From: Bryobacterales bacterium
GTDB taxonomy: Bacteria; Acidobacteriota; Terriglobia; Bryobacterales; UBA6623
DNA length: 36,035 bases
Reading direction: 5' to 3'
NCBI GenBank assembly: GCA_028819255.1
Contig: JAPPMB010000122.1
Location: 1 to 36,035 of the forward strand
A program made the translations under genes and the position numbers. Below the pieces are notes generated by a model. It did no database searches and was not told where the DNA came from. It was given only the letters and a program-made list of their open reading frames with translations. Position 1 is the stretch's first letter; each line of letters opens with the position of its first letter. This document shows positions 1 to 8,459 of this stretch, piece by piece.

Positions 1-284
1 CCTGGTGCCCTGCCGCCACCGCCGCCGCCGGGCCCGCCGCCCCGGCCGCGGCGCCCGCCGGCGCCGCCGCCGCCGGAGAAGGCCCCCATCGGCATCTGCC
101 CGGTGATCGTGACCTTCTTGGCCCAGGGAGAATTGATGAACGTCCTCTCAATTTCCTTGGCGTTCCATTGCGTGAAGTCCTTCTTGTCCCAGAAGCCCGC
201 GCCCCACAAGGTGGCCGTGATAACAGCGAGCGCAAGTCCAAGCCGAAGCGCCGTCCGAGTACCGGAACTCAAGATGGTAGGCAT
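1..284 (-). CDS. Secreted GWxTD-like protein, 5' part only (runs off the contig)
   Basis: The gene starts at an ATG at 284 behind a G-rich stretch (GGGGGGA) and runs off the left edge, so only about 94 residues are seen. Residues 1-30 look like a signal peptide: Ser/Arg-containing start, then the hydrophobic LGLALAVITATLWGAG. A conserved-looking block follows (WDKKDFTQWNAKEIERTF, then NSPWAKKVTI), and then a run of almost pure glycine with a few Arg and Pro. From memory this W/K...TQW...E(V/I)...SPWAK arrangement is typical of acidobacterial GWxTD-domain proteins, which often carry such glycine-rich linkers. The GWxTD domain itself would lie outside the window. The role is unknown, presumably extracytoplasmic. 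Divergent from hisS. Confidence 0.6.
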   Translation of the reverse strand, partial: MPTILSSGTRTALRLGLALAVITATLWGAGFWDKKDFTQWNAKEIERTFINSPWAKKVTITGQMPMGAFSGGGGAGGRRGRGGGPGGGGGGRAP

Positions 285-458
285 AATTCCCCCCTATGCG
301 GTAAAGACGATACCATCCGTCTCCGAGGTTACCGTCCCAGCCGCCTCCAGAAGCCTCGCATAGCCTGCATTTGAGCGTGTCCCGGCTCCATTTGCCGGCG
401 GGCGCCGCTCCCGCCAGATGGCGCCGAACGACCGTGATATTGTTGGGTTTCCGGGACC

Positions 459-1874
459 ATGAGCGTCAAGCCACGCCTTTCGCGCGGACTGCGCGACTTG
501 CTGCCCGAGTCGATGATTGCGCGCCAGCGCCTGATCGACACGGTTCGCGGAATCTACGAGATCTACGGATTCTCGCCTCTTGACACGCCGGCGATCGAGT
601 ATCTCGACGTGCTGTCCGGCTCGGCCGGACAGGAGGCACAGCAGTCGATCTTTCGCGTCACGAATCCCGAGAAAGAGGATCTCGGCCTGCGCTTCGACCT
701 CACCGTGCCTCTCTCACGCGTTGTAAGCCAGCATTCCGGCATCTCGTTTCCGTTCCGGCGGTACCAGGTGGCGCAGGTGTGGAGGGCCGACAAGCCCGAT
801 CCCGGACGCTTCCGGCAGTTCACCCAGTTCGATCTGGACGCGATCGGCGCACCCTGCGGTCGTGCCGATGTCGAGATCATCGCGGCCATCTGCGACTCGC
901 TCTCGGCGATCGATGCCGGACCTTATCTGGTCCGGTTCTCCAGCCGGGAGATCCTGAACCTGCTGCTTCGCCGTGCCGGCATTCGACAGGAGCGGGCGGC
1001 GGCCGTCTTCCGGGTGCTTGACAAGCTGGACAAGATCGGTCTCGGCAAGGTCAAGCTCGAACTGACCTCCGGCTACACGGACTCCTCAGGGGATCGCATC
1101 CGGGGCGTTGGCCTGAGCGCGGCCCAAGTGGAGGTCATCGAGGAGTTTCTGTCCGTCAGCGGGGCGACGCGGTCCGAGGTGCTGCGAAAGCTTGTCGCTC
1201 TCTTTTCGAGCGTGCCGGACAGCACCGAACAGCTCGATGTGATCGACGGGATCTCGTCGACCCTCGACGCGCTCGGCTACCACAGCGACCGTGTTGCGCT
1301 CGACGTGAGCATCGCCAGGGGGCTGGCCTACTACACCGGCCCCGTGTTCGAGGCCGTGCTGCTGGACGCCCCCCGGTTCGGCTCCGTGTTCGGCGGCGGC
1401 CGCTACGACAACCTGGTTTCCCGATTCGGCGGCCCCCCGATTCCCGCGACAGGTGCGTCGATGGGAGTTGACCGGCTGCTTGCGGCGATGGAGCACCTGG
1501 GCAGGGTCCGGCCCGTCAAGACGGCCGCTCAGGTGCTGGTGTCCGTCATGGATGAGACTCTCGCCGGCCAGTGCATGCGGGTCGCATTCGACCTGCGGCG
1601 GGCAGGGATCCGAACCGAGATCCAGGTCGCTCCCGGCAAGCTGGGCAAGCAGCTCAAGCGCGCCAACAGGCTCGGGATTCCGTATGTCGTCCTGATCGGC
1701 AGCAACGAGGCGGAACGCGGTGTCGTCACGGTCAAGCAGATGGCAGTGGCGATGAAGCAGGGTGCGGGGATCAAGGGCCACGGCGAGTGGAGGCAGGCGC
1801 GATTCGGCCAGCGCGAGGTGGCGCGAGGGAAGGTGGCGGAGACTCTGCGCAGCCTGCTGGACCACGCGTCGTAG
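459..1874 (+). CDS. hisS: Histidyl-tRNA synthetase
   Basis: This 471-residue cytoplasmic class II synthetase charges tRNA-His with histidine using ATP. The class II catalytic fold is recognisable. Motif 2 lies around residues 102-126 (VWRADKPDPGRFRQFTQFD), the histidine-binding signature RGLAYYTG at 287-294, GGGRYD at 312-317, and motif 3 GASMGVDRL at 332-340. An alpha/beta anticodon-binding domain follows from about residue 357. The motif 2 end reads QFDLDAIG rather than the E. coli-type QLGCEVFG, which resembles the HisRS branch shared with eukaryotes and some other bacteria. The C-terminus has a basic tail of about 40 residues. The ATG at 459 places the family's usual N-terminus (RLSRGLRDLLP) near residue 6. 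Monocistronic; it converges on the CoA-transferase with 24 bases between stops. Confidence 0.97.
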   Translation: MSVKPRLSRGLRDLLPESMIARQRLIDTVRGIYEIYGFSPLDTPAIEYLDVLSGSAGQEAQQSIFRVTNPEKEDLGLRFDLTVPLSRVVSQHSGISFPFRRYQVAQVWRADKPDPGRFRQFTQFDLDAIGAPCGRADVEIIAAICDSLSAIDAGPYLVRFSSREILNLLLRRAGIRQERAAAVFRVLDKLDKIGLGKVKLELTSGYTDSSGDRIRGVGLSAAQVEVIEEFLSVSGATRSEVLRKLVALFSSVPDSTEQLDVIDGISSTLDALGYHSDRVALDVSIARGLAYYTGPVFEAVLLDAPRFGSVFGGGRYDNLVSRFGGPPIPATGASMGVDRLLAAMEHLGRVRPVKTAAQVLVSVMDETLAGQCMRVAFDLRRAGIRTEIQVAPGKLGKQLKRANRLGIPYVVLIGSNEAERGVVTVKQMAVAMKQGAGIKGHGEWRQARFGQREVARGKVAETLRSLLDHAS

Positions 1875-1898
1875 GCCTGCCCGATGGGGGGCGGGACG

Positions 1899-3086
1899 TC
1901 AGACGACTCCAGCCGACCGAAGGCGCTCGATCTCCTCTTCCGAATACCCGAGCTCTTTCAGAATCTCGTTCGTGTGCTCGCCAAGACGCGGAGCGCGCGA
2001 CCGGATCGTCCCCGGAGTGCCCAGCAGTCGGACCGGCGTGGTGACCAGCGGGGCTGGACGGGCCGAGCCCGGATAGTCGATCTGTTCGAGCAATGCCGCC
2101 TCCCGCACGTGAGGATCATCCAGGGTCTGCTGCGGCGTGTAGACCGGTCCGGCGGGGACCCGGGCCGCCTCGAGCTCCGTCAGGGCCTCCTCGGTGGTGC
2201 GCTCCCCGCACCACTCGGCCATGCGGTCGCTGAAGATCTCCGCGTGCTCCCCCCGCGAGTCGTCAGTCCGAAAGCGCTCGTCCTCGAGCCAGCGGTCCTC
2301 GCCGAGCAACCGCGCCCAGCGGACGTACATCGGCCAACCTCCTACGAGGACCATGATGCGCCCGTCCCGTGTGGCGAACACGTCCGAGGGCGCGTTGAGC
2401 TGGCCCCTGTTGCCGGTTGCGACCCGGTTCGGGACGTTCACAGCCTGCTCGATCAGCGAGGGGCTGGCCGTGGTCAGGGCGGTGGCGAGCAGCGTCCCCT
2501 GCACTTCCTGCCCCTTGCCGGTCTGCTGCCGCGCCAGAAGCGCGAGGACGGCGCCGAAGGCGCATAGAGCGGCAGTCCCAAAGTCCACCCAGGGCGAGTA
2601 CGACTTCATCGGCACCTCGGAATCACCAGTGAGATGCATGTTGCCGCACATCGCCTGGGCGAGCCCGTCGAATCCGAGCTTGCGCGAGTACGGGCCGGCC
2701 ACGCCGAAGCAGGTGTTGGAGACAAGAACGATGTCGGGGCGGATTCCGCGCAGAGTGGCGTAGTCGAGACCGAGTTTCTCGAGCGCGCGCTGAGGCATGT
2801 TGGCAACGACAATGTCGGCTGTTTCGACAAGCCTGCGCCGGACCTCCCCGCCCAATTCGCCGATGGGGTTGAGGGTGAGGCACCGCTTGTTGCGATTGAC
2901 CTGAAGGTACATCGCTCCGCTGCCGTCGTCGCGGCTGATCTGGCTGATGAATCTGTCCTCGCCCCCGTCCACCTTTTCCACCCGGATGACGTCCGCACCG
3001 AAATCGCCGAGCAGGCCGGCGCACCAGGGGCCGGCGATGTACCTGCCGAAATCGACAACGCGTGTTCCCTCGAGGACTCCGGCCAT
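1899..3086 (-). CDS. CaiB/BaiF family (type III) CoA-transferase
   Basis: This 395-residue enzyme belongs to the family III CoA-transferases (formyl-CoA transferase, carnitine CoA-transferase, alpha-methylacyl-CoA racemase), which move CoA between carboxylic acids. The N-terminus VLEGTRVVDFGRYIAGPW and the early block DFGADVIRVEKVDGGED are hallmarks. The catalytic aspartate is expected at residue 140 in KLGFDGLAQAMCG. The C-terminal part has PAGPVYTPQQTLDDPHV and the RLGEHTNEILKELGYS ending seen across the family. The frame is open for 101 more codons upstream, but that part is Arg/Pro/Ser-rich noise. The ATG at 3086 has an AGGTG ribosome-binding site and gives the family length of about 395-400. 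The substrate cannot be read from the sequence. No pathway partner lies beside it. Confidence 0.93.
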   Translation of the reverse strand: MAGVLEGTRVVDFGRYIAGPWCAGLLGDFGADVIRVEKVDGGEDRFISQISRDDGSGAMYLQVNRNKRCLTLNPIGELGGEVRRRLVETADIVVANMPQRALEKLGLDYATLRGIRPDIVLVSNTCFGVAGPYSRKLGFDGLAQAMCGNMHLTGDSEVPMKSYSPWVDFGTAALCAFGAVLALLARQQTGKGQEVQGTLLATALTTASPSLIEQAVNVPNRVATGNRGQLNAPSDVFATRDGRIMVLVGGWPMYVRWARLLGEDRWLEDERFRTDDSRGEHAEIFSDRMAEWCGERTTEEALTELEAARVPAGPVYTPQQTLDDPHVREAALLEQIDYPGSARPAPLVTTPVRLLGTPGTIRSRAPRLGEHTNEILKELGYSEEEIERLRSAGVV

Positions 3087-3666
3087 GTTCACCTGCACTC
3101 GGCTCCGATCGGCGATGCCGCCTCGCGCCGCGGACGACGCAGTACCGCGCAACCCCTGAATGCCCGCCACTTGCGGAAGCGACTCAAGACCATGACCCGA
3201 TGGGTGCACGCTCCGGCGCGAAGGACACGGCGGCGCAGCCCGACTATCGTAGCGACGCTGCACCGTCCAACCTGCCCGTCCCGGTTCGTGGAGATTCGTC
3301 ACCGCAGACCGCTCCTGGGGGACATGGGCAATGCGGCACCGCTGTATGCCGGACAAACGGAGGGGCGGACTGTTGCTCAGCAGAATCAAGCTAGAACACG
3401 GGACTGGGAGAGATGGGGGCTGACCGCATCACTCTTTGCGCCCTGCCCCGCCCCGGACTTCCGATGCCAAGGGCCGGTTTCCTCCTGAGGGACACCTAAC
3501 AGCGGATACACGACTTCATTCGGGTTTCACCTGTGTGAGGGAAACTGGCCACATCGTGTGCCGCCCGGAACCGGTCGGGTTTGCTTGTGTGGGAATTGGT
3601 CTTCCAAGTCAGCCTCCGCAGTGACCGCCCCATCGGCCTCAGCGTCCTCCGATGCCTTCGAAGGCC
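3087..3666. other. Gene-poor stretch upstream of the CoA-transferase
   Basis: About 580 bases with only Arg/Pro/Ser-rich accidental open frames on both strands. I found no recognisable protein, tRNA or terminator. It must contain the promoter of the minus-strand CoA-transferase, but I see no convincing -35/-10 pair. Confidence 0.4.
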
Positions 3667-3999
3667 CTACGAAAGCACCAGGAACGCTGCTCCTGCCTCC
3701 GCCCCAAACTCGAGCACCCCTGTCCGGTTGGACCGGAGCGTCGCCTCGATGTCCGCCGTGGTGCAGTTGCCTCGCCGGATCCAGACGACGTTCGGAGGCG
3801 GCCCGCGAAGGAAGCTCACCTGGTGAAAGTCCGAGTCATTCGAGACGATGGTGAGTCCATGCTCCTTGGCGTAGTTCCAGATCGCCGTGTCGCTCGCACG
3901 GGACAAGCCGACATGGCGGACTTGCAGGAAGCCCGGAAACACGTCCGACAGACCGCCGTCCAGACCGGGAAACAGGTTGTCGTCGAAAAGGAGCTTCAC
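3667..3999 (-). CDS. DUF5615 PIN-like toxin of a type II toxin-antitoxin pair
   Basis: This 110-residue protein begins at a GTG and matches the DUF5615 (PIN-like, Mut7-C-related) family over its whole length. Residues 1-8 are VKLLFDDN, followed by RHVGLSRASDTAIWNYAKEH and VSNDSDFHQ (Asp55 and Asp57), then PPNVVWIRRGNCTTADIEA and an AAFLVL tail. In this family the acidic residues near the start and in the NDSDF block are thought to form a PIN-type metal site, so an RNase toxin role is inferred. The GTG overlaps the TGA of the upstream DUF433 gene in a GTGA tetranucleotide, the usual translational coupling of these pairs. The toxin frame looks intact although its antitoxin is interrupted. Confidence 0.88.
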   Translation of the reverse strand: MKLLFDDNLFPGLDGGLSDVFPGFLQVRHVGLSRASDTAIWNYAKEHGLTIVSNDSDFHQVSFLRGPPPNVVWIRRGNCTTADIEATLRSNRTGVLEFGAEAGAAFLVLS

Positions 4000-4223
4000 A
4001 CTGGCGGAATCGAAACGAGCTTGCGTTCGCGCTCCGCCGCAAAGTCAAGTGTCGCCCGGATGTCCGCGGGCGCCAAGTCCGGCAAGTCCGACAGGATCTC
4101 CGCTTCCGTCATCCCAGCCGCCAAGTATTCGGGCACATCGTACACCGTGATCCTGAGCCCGCGAATTCAGGGCTTCCCGCCCCTCTTCCCCGGCTCCAGC
4201 GTGATGCGATCCATTCCGCTCAT
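3996..4223 (-). pseudogene. DUF433 antitoxin interrupted by an in-frame TGA
   Basis: Read from the ATG at 4223 the frame gives MSGMDRITLEPGKRGGKP, then TGA at 4169-4167. It continues as IRGLRITVYDVPEYLAAG, MTEAEILSDLPDLAPADIR and a normal C-terminus ending in a TGA that overlaps the toxin start. This is the DUF433 antitoxin family over about 75 codons. The interrupted position is where the family normally has Cys (GGKPCIRG), so a TGC/TGT to TGA change is the simplest explanation. A second ATG at 4214 suits the usual MDRIT start. The remaining fragment could restart only at an internal GTG or ATG. Sequencing error or a recent inactivating mutation are both possible. Confidence 0.8.
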
Positions 4224-4250
4224 GCCTTGACCGATGCCCAGTAATCGAGT

Positions 4251-4273
4251 CGAACGTCAATTGCCGCCGTTCG
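4251..4273. promoter_or_regulatory. Short inverted repeat upstream of the DUF433/DUF5615 pair
   Basis: CGAACG (4251-4256) and CGTTCG (4268-4273) form a perfect 6-base inverted repeat with an 11-base gap, 28 bases upstream of the antitoxin start. A minus-strand TTGACG lies inside it. This fits an autoregulatory operator, as is usual for toxin-antitoxin operons, but a repeat this short can arise by chance. Confidence 0.3.
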
Positions 4274-4972
4274 GCACTTCCCCGGTCGCGCTTGAGATTG
4301 CGGCAGGCCGCCCGGCCCCCTCGATCCGCCTCGAAATCGTCCCTGAAAGTCCGTTACGGTCGCATGGACTTGCGTCCTGATTCGTATATTTCAAGTAAGA
4401 CGCTCTACACACGTACGGTCGAGAGCCTCATGGTCGGCACCTAGGCCACCCCGCCACATGCGGGAAGTGCCACACGACATGGTGGACGAGTCAGACCGTC
4501 GACCTCCGAGCGGACCAGCAGCGGTGTATTGCTGCGCAAGGAGCGGACGACTGCGCCGGGGCTTCCCTGTGGCCAGGTATCGCACTGACGACGGGCCAAT
4601 CCGCCTGTCGTCGAACCGTCTGCGGGATCGGTGGATCCTTGGCTGATCCAGTGGGCCGTACAACAGCATCGCGTCCGCCAGCGACAGTCTTGAGTGGGAG
4701 CGCAGTCGCGGATCCAGCCCACCCTCGGCACGGCTCGGGCCGCCAAATCAGGATTGCCGCCGTTCCGGAACGCGGGCGGATTTCCAGCCACACTGGCCCG
4801 GCCGCCCCCGCTGCGAGGAGCTTGACGGCTAGGACCCGCACCGCCGGTGGCCGCCGGCGGGCGGCCTGAAGGCTCGCAATCTTCCGGCGAAGCGTTCGGA
4901 GTGCACCGTTCCGGTTCCCGCCCCGCAATGGTATGCCGCAGGGCAACCGGCCCTCCCCGGTTTCTGGAGACC

Positions 4973-5007
4973 CTCGCGGCCGATCGTTGTGCCGGATCGG
5001 CCGCGAG
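4973..5007. repeat. Perfect 13-base inverted repeat upstream of the DUF1800 gene
   Basis: CTCGCGGCCGATC (4973-4985) and its exact reverse complement GATCGGCCGCGAG (4995-5007) are separated by a 9-base loop. The hairpin lies 116 bases before the DUF1800 start and has no T-tract on either side. It could be an operator, an mRNA leader hairpin or a terminator without a U-run. Confidence 0.6.
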
Positions 5008-5123
5008 TCCGATAGCATGTTGGAGGGAAATGCCCTCGGAGCGTGGCGGGGGACGCCGGTCCCTTGTTCGCCGCCAGCCAAGCACCGGCGCCAATCTCGG
5101 CGCATCGGCAGGGGCATGGATGC

Positions 5124-6959
5124 ATGCGACTCAACACGAACTCACTTGTTGCTTCAACGCAGGCCCTCGCAAGGATAGGCGCGGTGCTGGCGCTGTGCGT
5201 TCACGCGTACGGGAAAACCGCGCCCGACCCAGCCGCCGACTGGATCGACAGTTTCGAGCCCATTAGGCCGAGCGACTGGAATTACGACAGAGCGGCCCAC
5301 CTGGCTGAGCGGGCCGGATTCGGCGCCACGCCGAGCGAGATTCGGGCCTTGGCCGAACTGACTCCTGAAGAGGCCGTGGACACGCTGGTGAATTATGAGT
5401 CCATTGACGCGTCAGGCTTGGCGGACTTTGACGAGTCGGGCCTGTGGGATCCCGGAATGGATCCGTTTCCGCCAAGCCGGGCCGCGACTGTTCGGATTGC
5501 AAGGGCGGACGGCATGGCGCTGGGTGTGCCGATCCGCGCTGAAGGCGAGTCGAGACGGCTGCAGCCGGTCGTGGACAAGTTCTTCTACGGCCTGCGGGCA
5601 AACGCCCTGGAGACACGCCGTCTCGGTCTGTGGTGGGCGAACCGGATGGTCGTCACGCCAAGACCGCTCGAGGAAAAGCTGACGCTCTTCTGGCACGGTC
5701 ATTTTGCAACCTCGGAGTCCAAGGTACGTGACTACCGAATGCTGCTGGCTCAGAACCGCACGCTGCGCGCGAACGCGACAGGAAACTTCCGGGAGATTCT
5801 GCTCGGCATCATGAGGGACCCGGCGATGCTGGTCTATCTCGACAACGGTGAGAACGTGAAGGATCACCCGAACGAGAACTTCGGACGCGAGCTGCTCGAG
5901 CTGTTCACGATGGGTGTCGGCAACTACACCGAGCACGACATCCGCGAGGCCTCGCGGGCCTTCACCGGCTGGACCAACGACGTTCTGGACTTCCGGTTCG
6001 ACGCGTCCAGCCACGATGACGGCCTCAAGGAGTTCCTCGGCAGGCGCGGCGCGTTCGGCGGCGAGGAAGTCGTCGACATCATCCTGTCGCAGCCCGTTAC
6101 AGCGGAGTTTGTCGCAGCCAGGATCTACCGGTACCTGGTCCGCGAGCAACCCTCGATCGAGACACGTCGGCACCTCGGGAACCTCCTCCGCTCCGAAGCG
6201 TACGAGCTGAAGCCCCTGCTGAGGACGATCTTCCTGTCTCAAGACTTCTACAGTCCGGCGTCGGTAGCGACCCAGATCAAGAGTCCGGTTCAGCTCCTGG
6301 TCTCCACGTACAGGAAGCTCGGCCTCAAGCGGGCTCCGACCATTCCGGACTTCAACCAGGTCACGGGCAGCCTCGGCCAGCTGCTGTTGTACCCGCCCAA
6401 CGTGGCCGGCTGGGCGGGCGGCCGCACCTGGATCACCCCCGCCACCCTCCTCGACCGCGGAAACGCGATTCACGGCGTCCTGTTTCCACCTGATCCGAGA
6501 GACTTCGGGCATCCCGACCGCCGCCTGCCCGGAATCTATCGGCGCGTGGCCGACCGGCTTGCGGAGGGGATGAACGTCACCAACGCGACCCGGTCAGGGG
6601 ACTCGGGATCGAGCATGCTGGCCGACGCGGACGAGGACTACAACACGCGCTACGGCGGCTACAGGGGCTACGTCCTGGCGTACGAGAGGATCAAGCCCGT
6701 TTCGCGACACCGGGCGGAGTTTGACCTCGCATCCATCATGCGCTCGGCAGGCGCGGAGACCGCTGCGGAAGCCGTGGACCACCTGCTTCTCCGATTCGTG
6801 AGGACGCCGGTTCCGGTCGGCCTTCGAGACGACCTCGTCCGGCACCTCGAAGATCAGCTCGGCGGGCACAGCCTGGACGAGGACACTGAACAGGTGGCCA
6901 ATGCGCTGAGGAGCACTCTGTATGTCGTGCTGTGCTCCCCTGAGTATCAATTGGGATAG
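5124..6959 (+). CDS. DUF1800 family exported protein
   Basis: This 611-residue protein of the DUF1800 family has no established biochemical function. Residues 1-30 look like a Sec signal peptide (hydrophobic [16 protein letters not shown]). The family core is clear: [16 protein letters not shown] near residue 50, [17 protein letters not shown], and then [17 protein letters not shown] near 247-263 with EASRAFTGW after it. The C-terminal part contains [16 protein letters not shown], also typical. The ATG at 5124 was chosen because AGGGG lies 9 bases upstream and the signal peptide starts there; the frame is open 27 codons earlier. It is followed 4 bases after its stop by a DUF1501 gene, the standard partner. 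Exported, probably periplasmic or cell-surface. Confidence 0.92.
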   Translation: MRLNTNSLVASTQALARIGAVLALCVHAYGKTAPDPAADWIDSFEPIRPSDWNYDRAAHLAERAGFGATPSEIRALAELTPEEAVDTLVNYESIDASGLADFDESGLWDPGMDPFPPSRAATVRIARADGMALGVPIRAEGESRRLQPVVDKFFYGLRANALETRRLGLWWANRMVVTPRPLEEKLTLFWHGHFATSESKVRDYRMLLAQNRTLRANATGNFREILLGIMRDPAMLVYLDNGENVKDHPNENFGRELLELFTMGVGNYTEHDIREASRAFTGWTNDVLDFRFDASSHDDGLKEFLGRRGAFGGEEVVDIILSQPVTAEFVAARIYRYLVREQPSIETRRHLGNLLRSEAYELKPLLRTIFLSQDFYSPASVATQIKSPVQLLVSTYRKLGLKRAPTIPDFNQVTGSLGQLLLYPPNVAGWAGGRTWITPATLLDRGNAIHGVLFPPDPRDFGHPDRRLPGIYRRVADRLAEGMNVTNATRSGDSGSSMLADADEDYNTRYGGYRGYVLAYERIKPVSRHRAEFDLASIMRSAGAETAAEAVDHLLLRFVRTPVPVGLRDDLVRHLEDQLGGHSLDEDTEQVANALRSTLYVVLCSPEYQLG

Positions 6960-6963
6960 GTTC

Positions 6964-8220
6964 ATGACTCTTCTCCGTTCACGAACATTCCTGTCGCGCC
7001 GCGACATGCTCCGCACGGGACTCTGCGGTCTCGGGATTCCGCTGGGAATGCCGCTCCTCCTGCGACGCACTGCGGGCGCGCTCGCTGCGGACGCTCTGGA
7101 GGGGCACGACGGGACGAACCCCGAGCGGATCCTCGTGGTGGTGGAGCTCACCGGAGGCAACGACGGCCTCAACACGGTCGTGCCCTACCGGAACGACGAG
7201 TACTACCGCGCGCGCCCCACTCTTGCGATCCGCGGACAGGACGCGATAGCTGTGACGGATGATGCCGGCTTCCACCCGTCCCTTGTCGGATTCGAGCGGC
7301 TGTACAAGGACGGCCTGATGGCGGTTGTGGAGGGTTGCGGGTATCCGAATCCAAGCCTGTCCCACTTCTCGTCGATGGGCTTCTGGCACACAGGGGTGCC
7401 GAATGGCGGCGAGCCTCTGGGATGGATCGGCCGCTTCCAGGACGCGCACACGCCTCAAGGCGTCCCCAACGCGACCGTGAACATTGCGAGTTCGCAATCG
7501 CCGGCGGTGCGCGGAACGGTGCATTCGCCCCTCGTCTTCGACGACCCCCAGCAGCTCCGGCGCGAGGGGACGGACGGGGAGAAGCACGCAATGAGCGGCT
7601 TTGCGTCAGAGATGGGGTCGGCCAATCCGTCGCTCGCATTCCTCCGGCAAACCGCACGTAATGCCGAGGAGAGTGGCGCGCTGGTCCGGGATGCCTGGGC
7701 GTCCTACCGGACCCCGGTTGACTACGGCATCGGCGGCGGCCTGTCGTCGGACCTGCGCAAGGTCGCGGCACTGATCTCGGCCAGACTTCCGACCAGGGTC
7801 TACTACGTCACCTATCGAGGCAACGCATTCGACACACACGTCCACCAGGCCGACCTCCACAGCCGAATCCTCATGTACGCCGCCGACGCGGTCAGGGCGT
7901 TCGTCGAAGACGTGGCCCGGATCGGGCGGGGTGACGACGTGGCCGTCATGATCTTCTCCGAATTCGGACGCAGGATCGAGGAGAACGCCAGTCAGGGCAC
8001 GGATCACGGCACGGCGGGACCGATGTTCATCGTGGGACCGTCCCTGCAGGGCGGCTTCCACGGAGCGCCGTCGAGCCTTGTGAACACCGACGACGGCAAC
8101 CTTCGCATGACGACCGACTTTCGTCGGGTCTACTCGACGATGATCTCGGAATGGATGGGCCATGCGGACGCAAGCACGATCCTTAAGGGAGACTTCGAGC
8201 CTTTGGGGGTGTTTTCTTAG
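6964..8220 (+). CDS. DUF1501 family Tat-exported protein (partner of DUF1800)
   Basis: This 418-residue DUF1501 protein belongs to the alkaline-phosphatase-like superfamily by known family relationships; its substrate is unknown. It opens with a twin-arginine signal (FLSRRDMLRTG, then a hydrophobic stretch ending before residue 40). The body shows ILVVVELTGGNDGLNTVVPY near residue 60, the SHFSSMGFWHTG block, and FSEFGRRIEENASQGTDHG near 340, all typical. An earlier ATG at 6922 would overlap the upstream gene by 38 bases. The ATG at 6964 is preferred because GGGATAGG precedes it and the Tat motif then lies near the start. It is almost certainly co-transcribed with the DUF1800 gene. Confidence 0.92.
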   Translation: MTLLRSRTFLSRRDMLRTGLCGLGIPLGMPLLLRRTAGALAADALEGHDGTNPERILVVVELTGGNDGLNTVVPYRNDEYYRARPTLAIRGQDAIAVTDDAGFHPSLVGFERLYKDGLMAVVEGCGYPNPSLSHFSSMGFWHTGVPNGGEPLGWIGRFQDAHTPQGVPNATVNIASSQSPAVRGTVHSPLVFDDPQQLRREGTDGEKHAMSGFASEMGSANPSLAFLRQTARNAEESGALVRDAWASYRTPVDYGIGGGLSSDLRKVAALISARLPTRVYYVTYRGNAFDTHVHQADLHSRILMYAADAVRAFVEDVARIGRGDDVAVMIFSEFGRRIEENASQGTDHGTAGPMFIVGPSLQGGFHGAPSSLVNTDDGNLRMTTDFRRVYSTMISEWMGHADASTILKGDFEPLGVFS

Positions 8221-8380
8221 AACCCTCCGCAAGTTTGGGAGGAGACCGGGGCGGCGAGGATGACCCGTCCCTTCGAGCGGGCTCTGAGATCCGGAAGGCA
8301 GCCGCCTCTGATGGGATTTCAGACTTCGGGCTGACTGTCTCAACGCAGGTCGGCGAAGCCGGAAGGGGCGACACGGCAGT

Positions 8381-8402
8381 CCCATCTGTCCGCTAAGATG
8401 GG
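8381..8402. promoter_or_regulatory. Small hairpin upstream of uxaE
   Basis: CCCATCT (8381-8387) and AGATGGG (8396-8402) form a perfect 7-base inverted repeat with an 8-base loop, 57 bases before the uxaE start. No T-run follows. It may be an operator for a sugar-acid regulator or a weak terminator after the DUF1501 gene. The rest of the 239-base gap (8221-8459) shows nothing clear. Confidence 0.3.
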
Positions 8403-8459
8403 TCTGGCTTGGCGCGAAGGCAATGATGTGTCCTGTCTCCGCCGGGCGCCTTCCCCAGC

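Larger units (their letters stand above)
4224..5123. other. Gene-poor stretch between the toxin-antitoxin pair and the DUF1800 gene
   Basis: About 900 bases. Several overlapping minus-strand frames stay open (for example 4441-5094 and 4491-5117), but their translations are Arg/Pro/Gly-rich and resemble no family I know. The only structured items are the inverted repeats at 4251-4273 and 4973-5007. Confidence 0.4.

Noticed and set aside
3087..3389. N-terminal extension of the CoA-transferase to 496 residues
   Set aside because: The extra 101 residues are unlike any CoA-transferase and the ATG at 3086 has a good ribosome-binding site and the right family start.
4167..4169. TGA in the DUF433 gene as selenocysteine in place of cysteine
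   Set aside because: No convincing SECIS-type hairpin with the expected spacing follows. An antitoxin has no redox role that would call for selenocysteine, and other genes here end in TGA. A point mutation or sequencing error is simpler.
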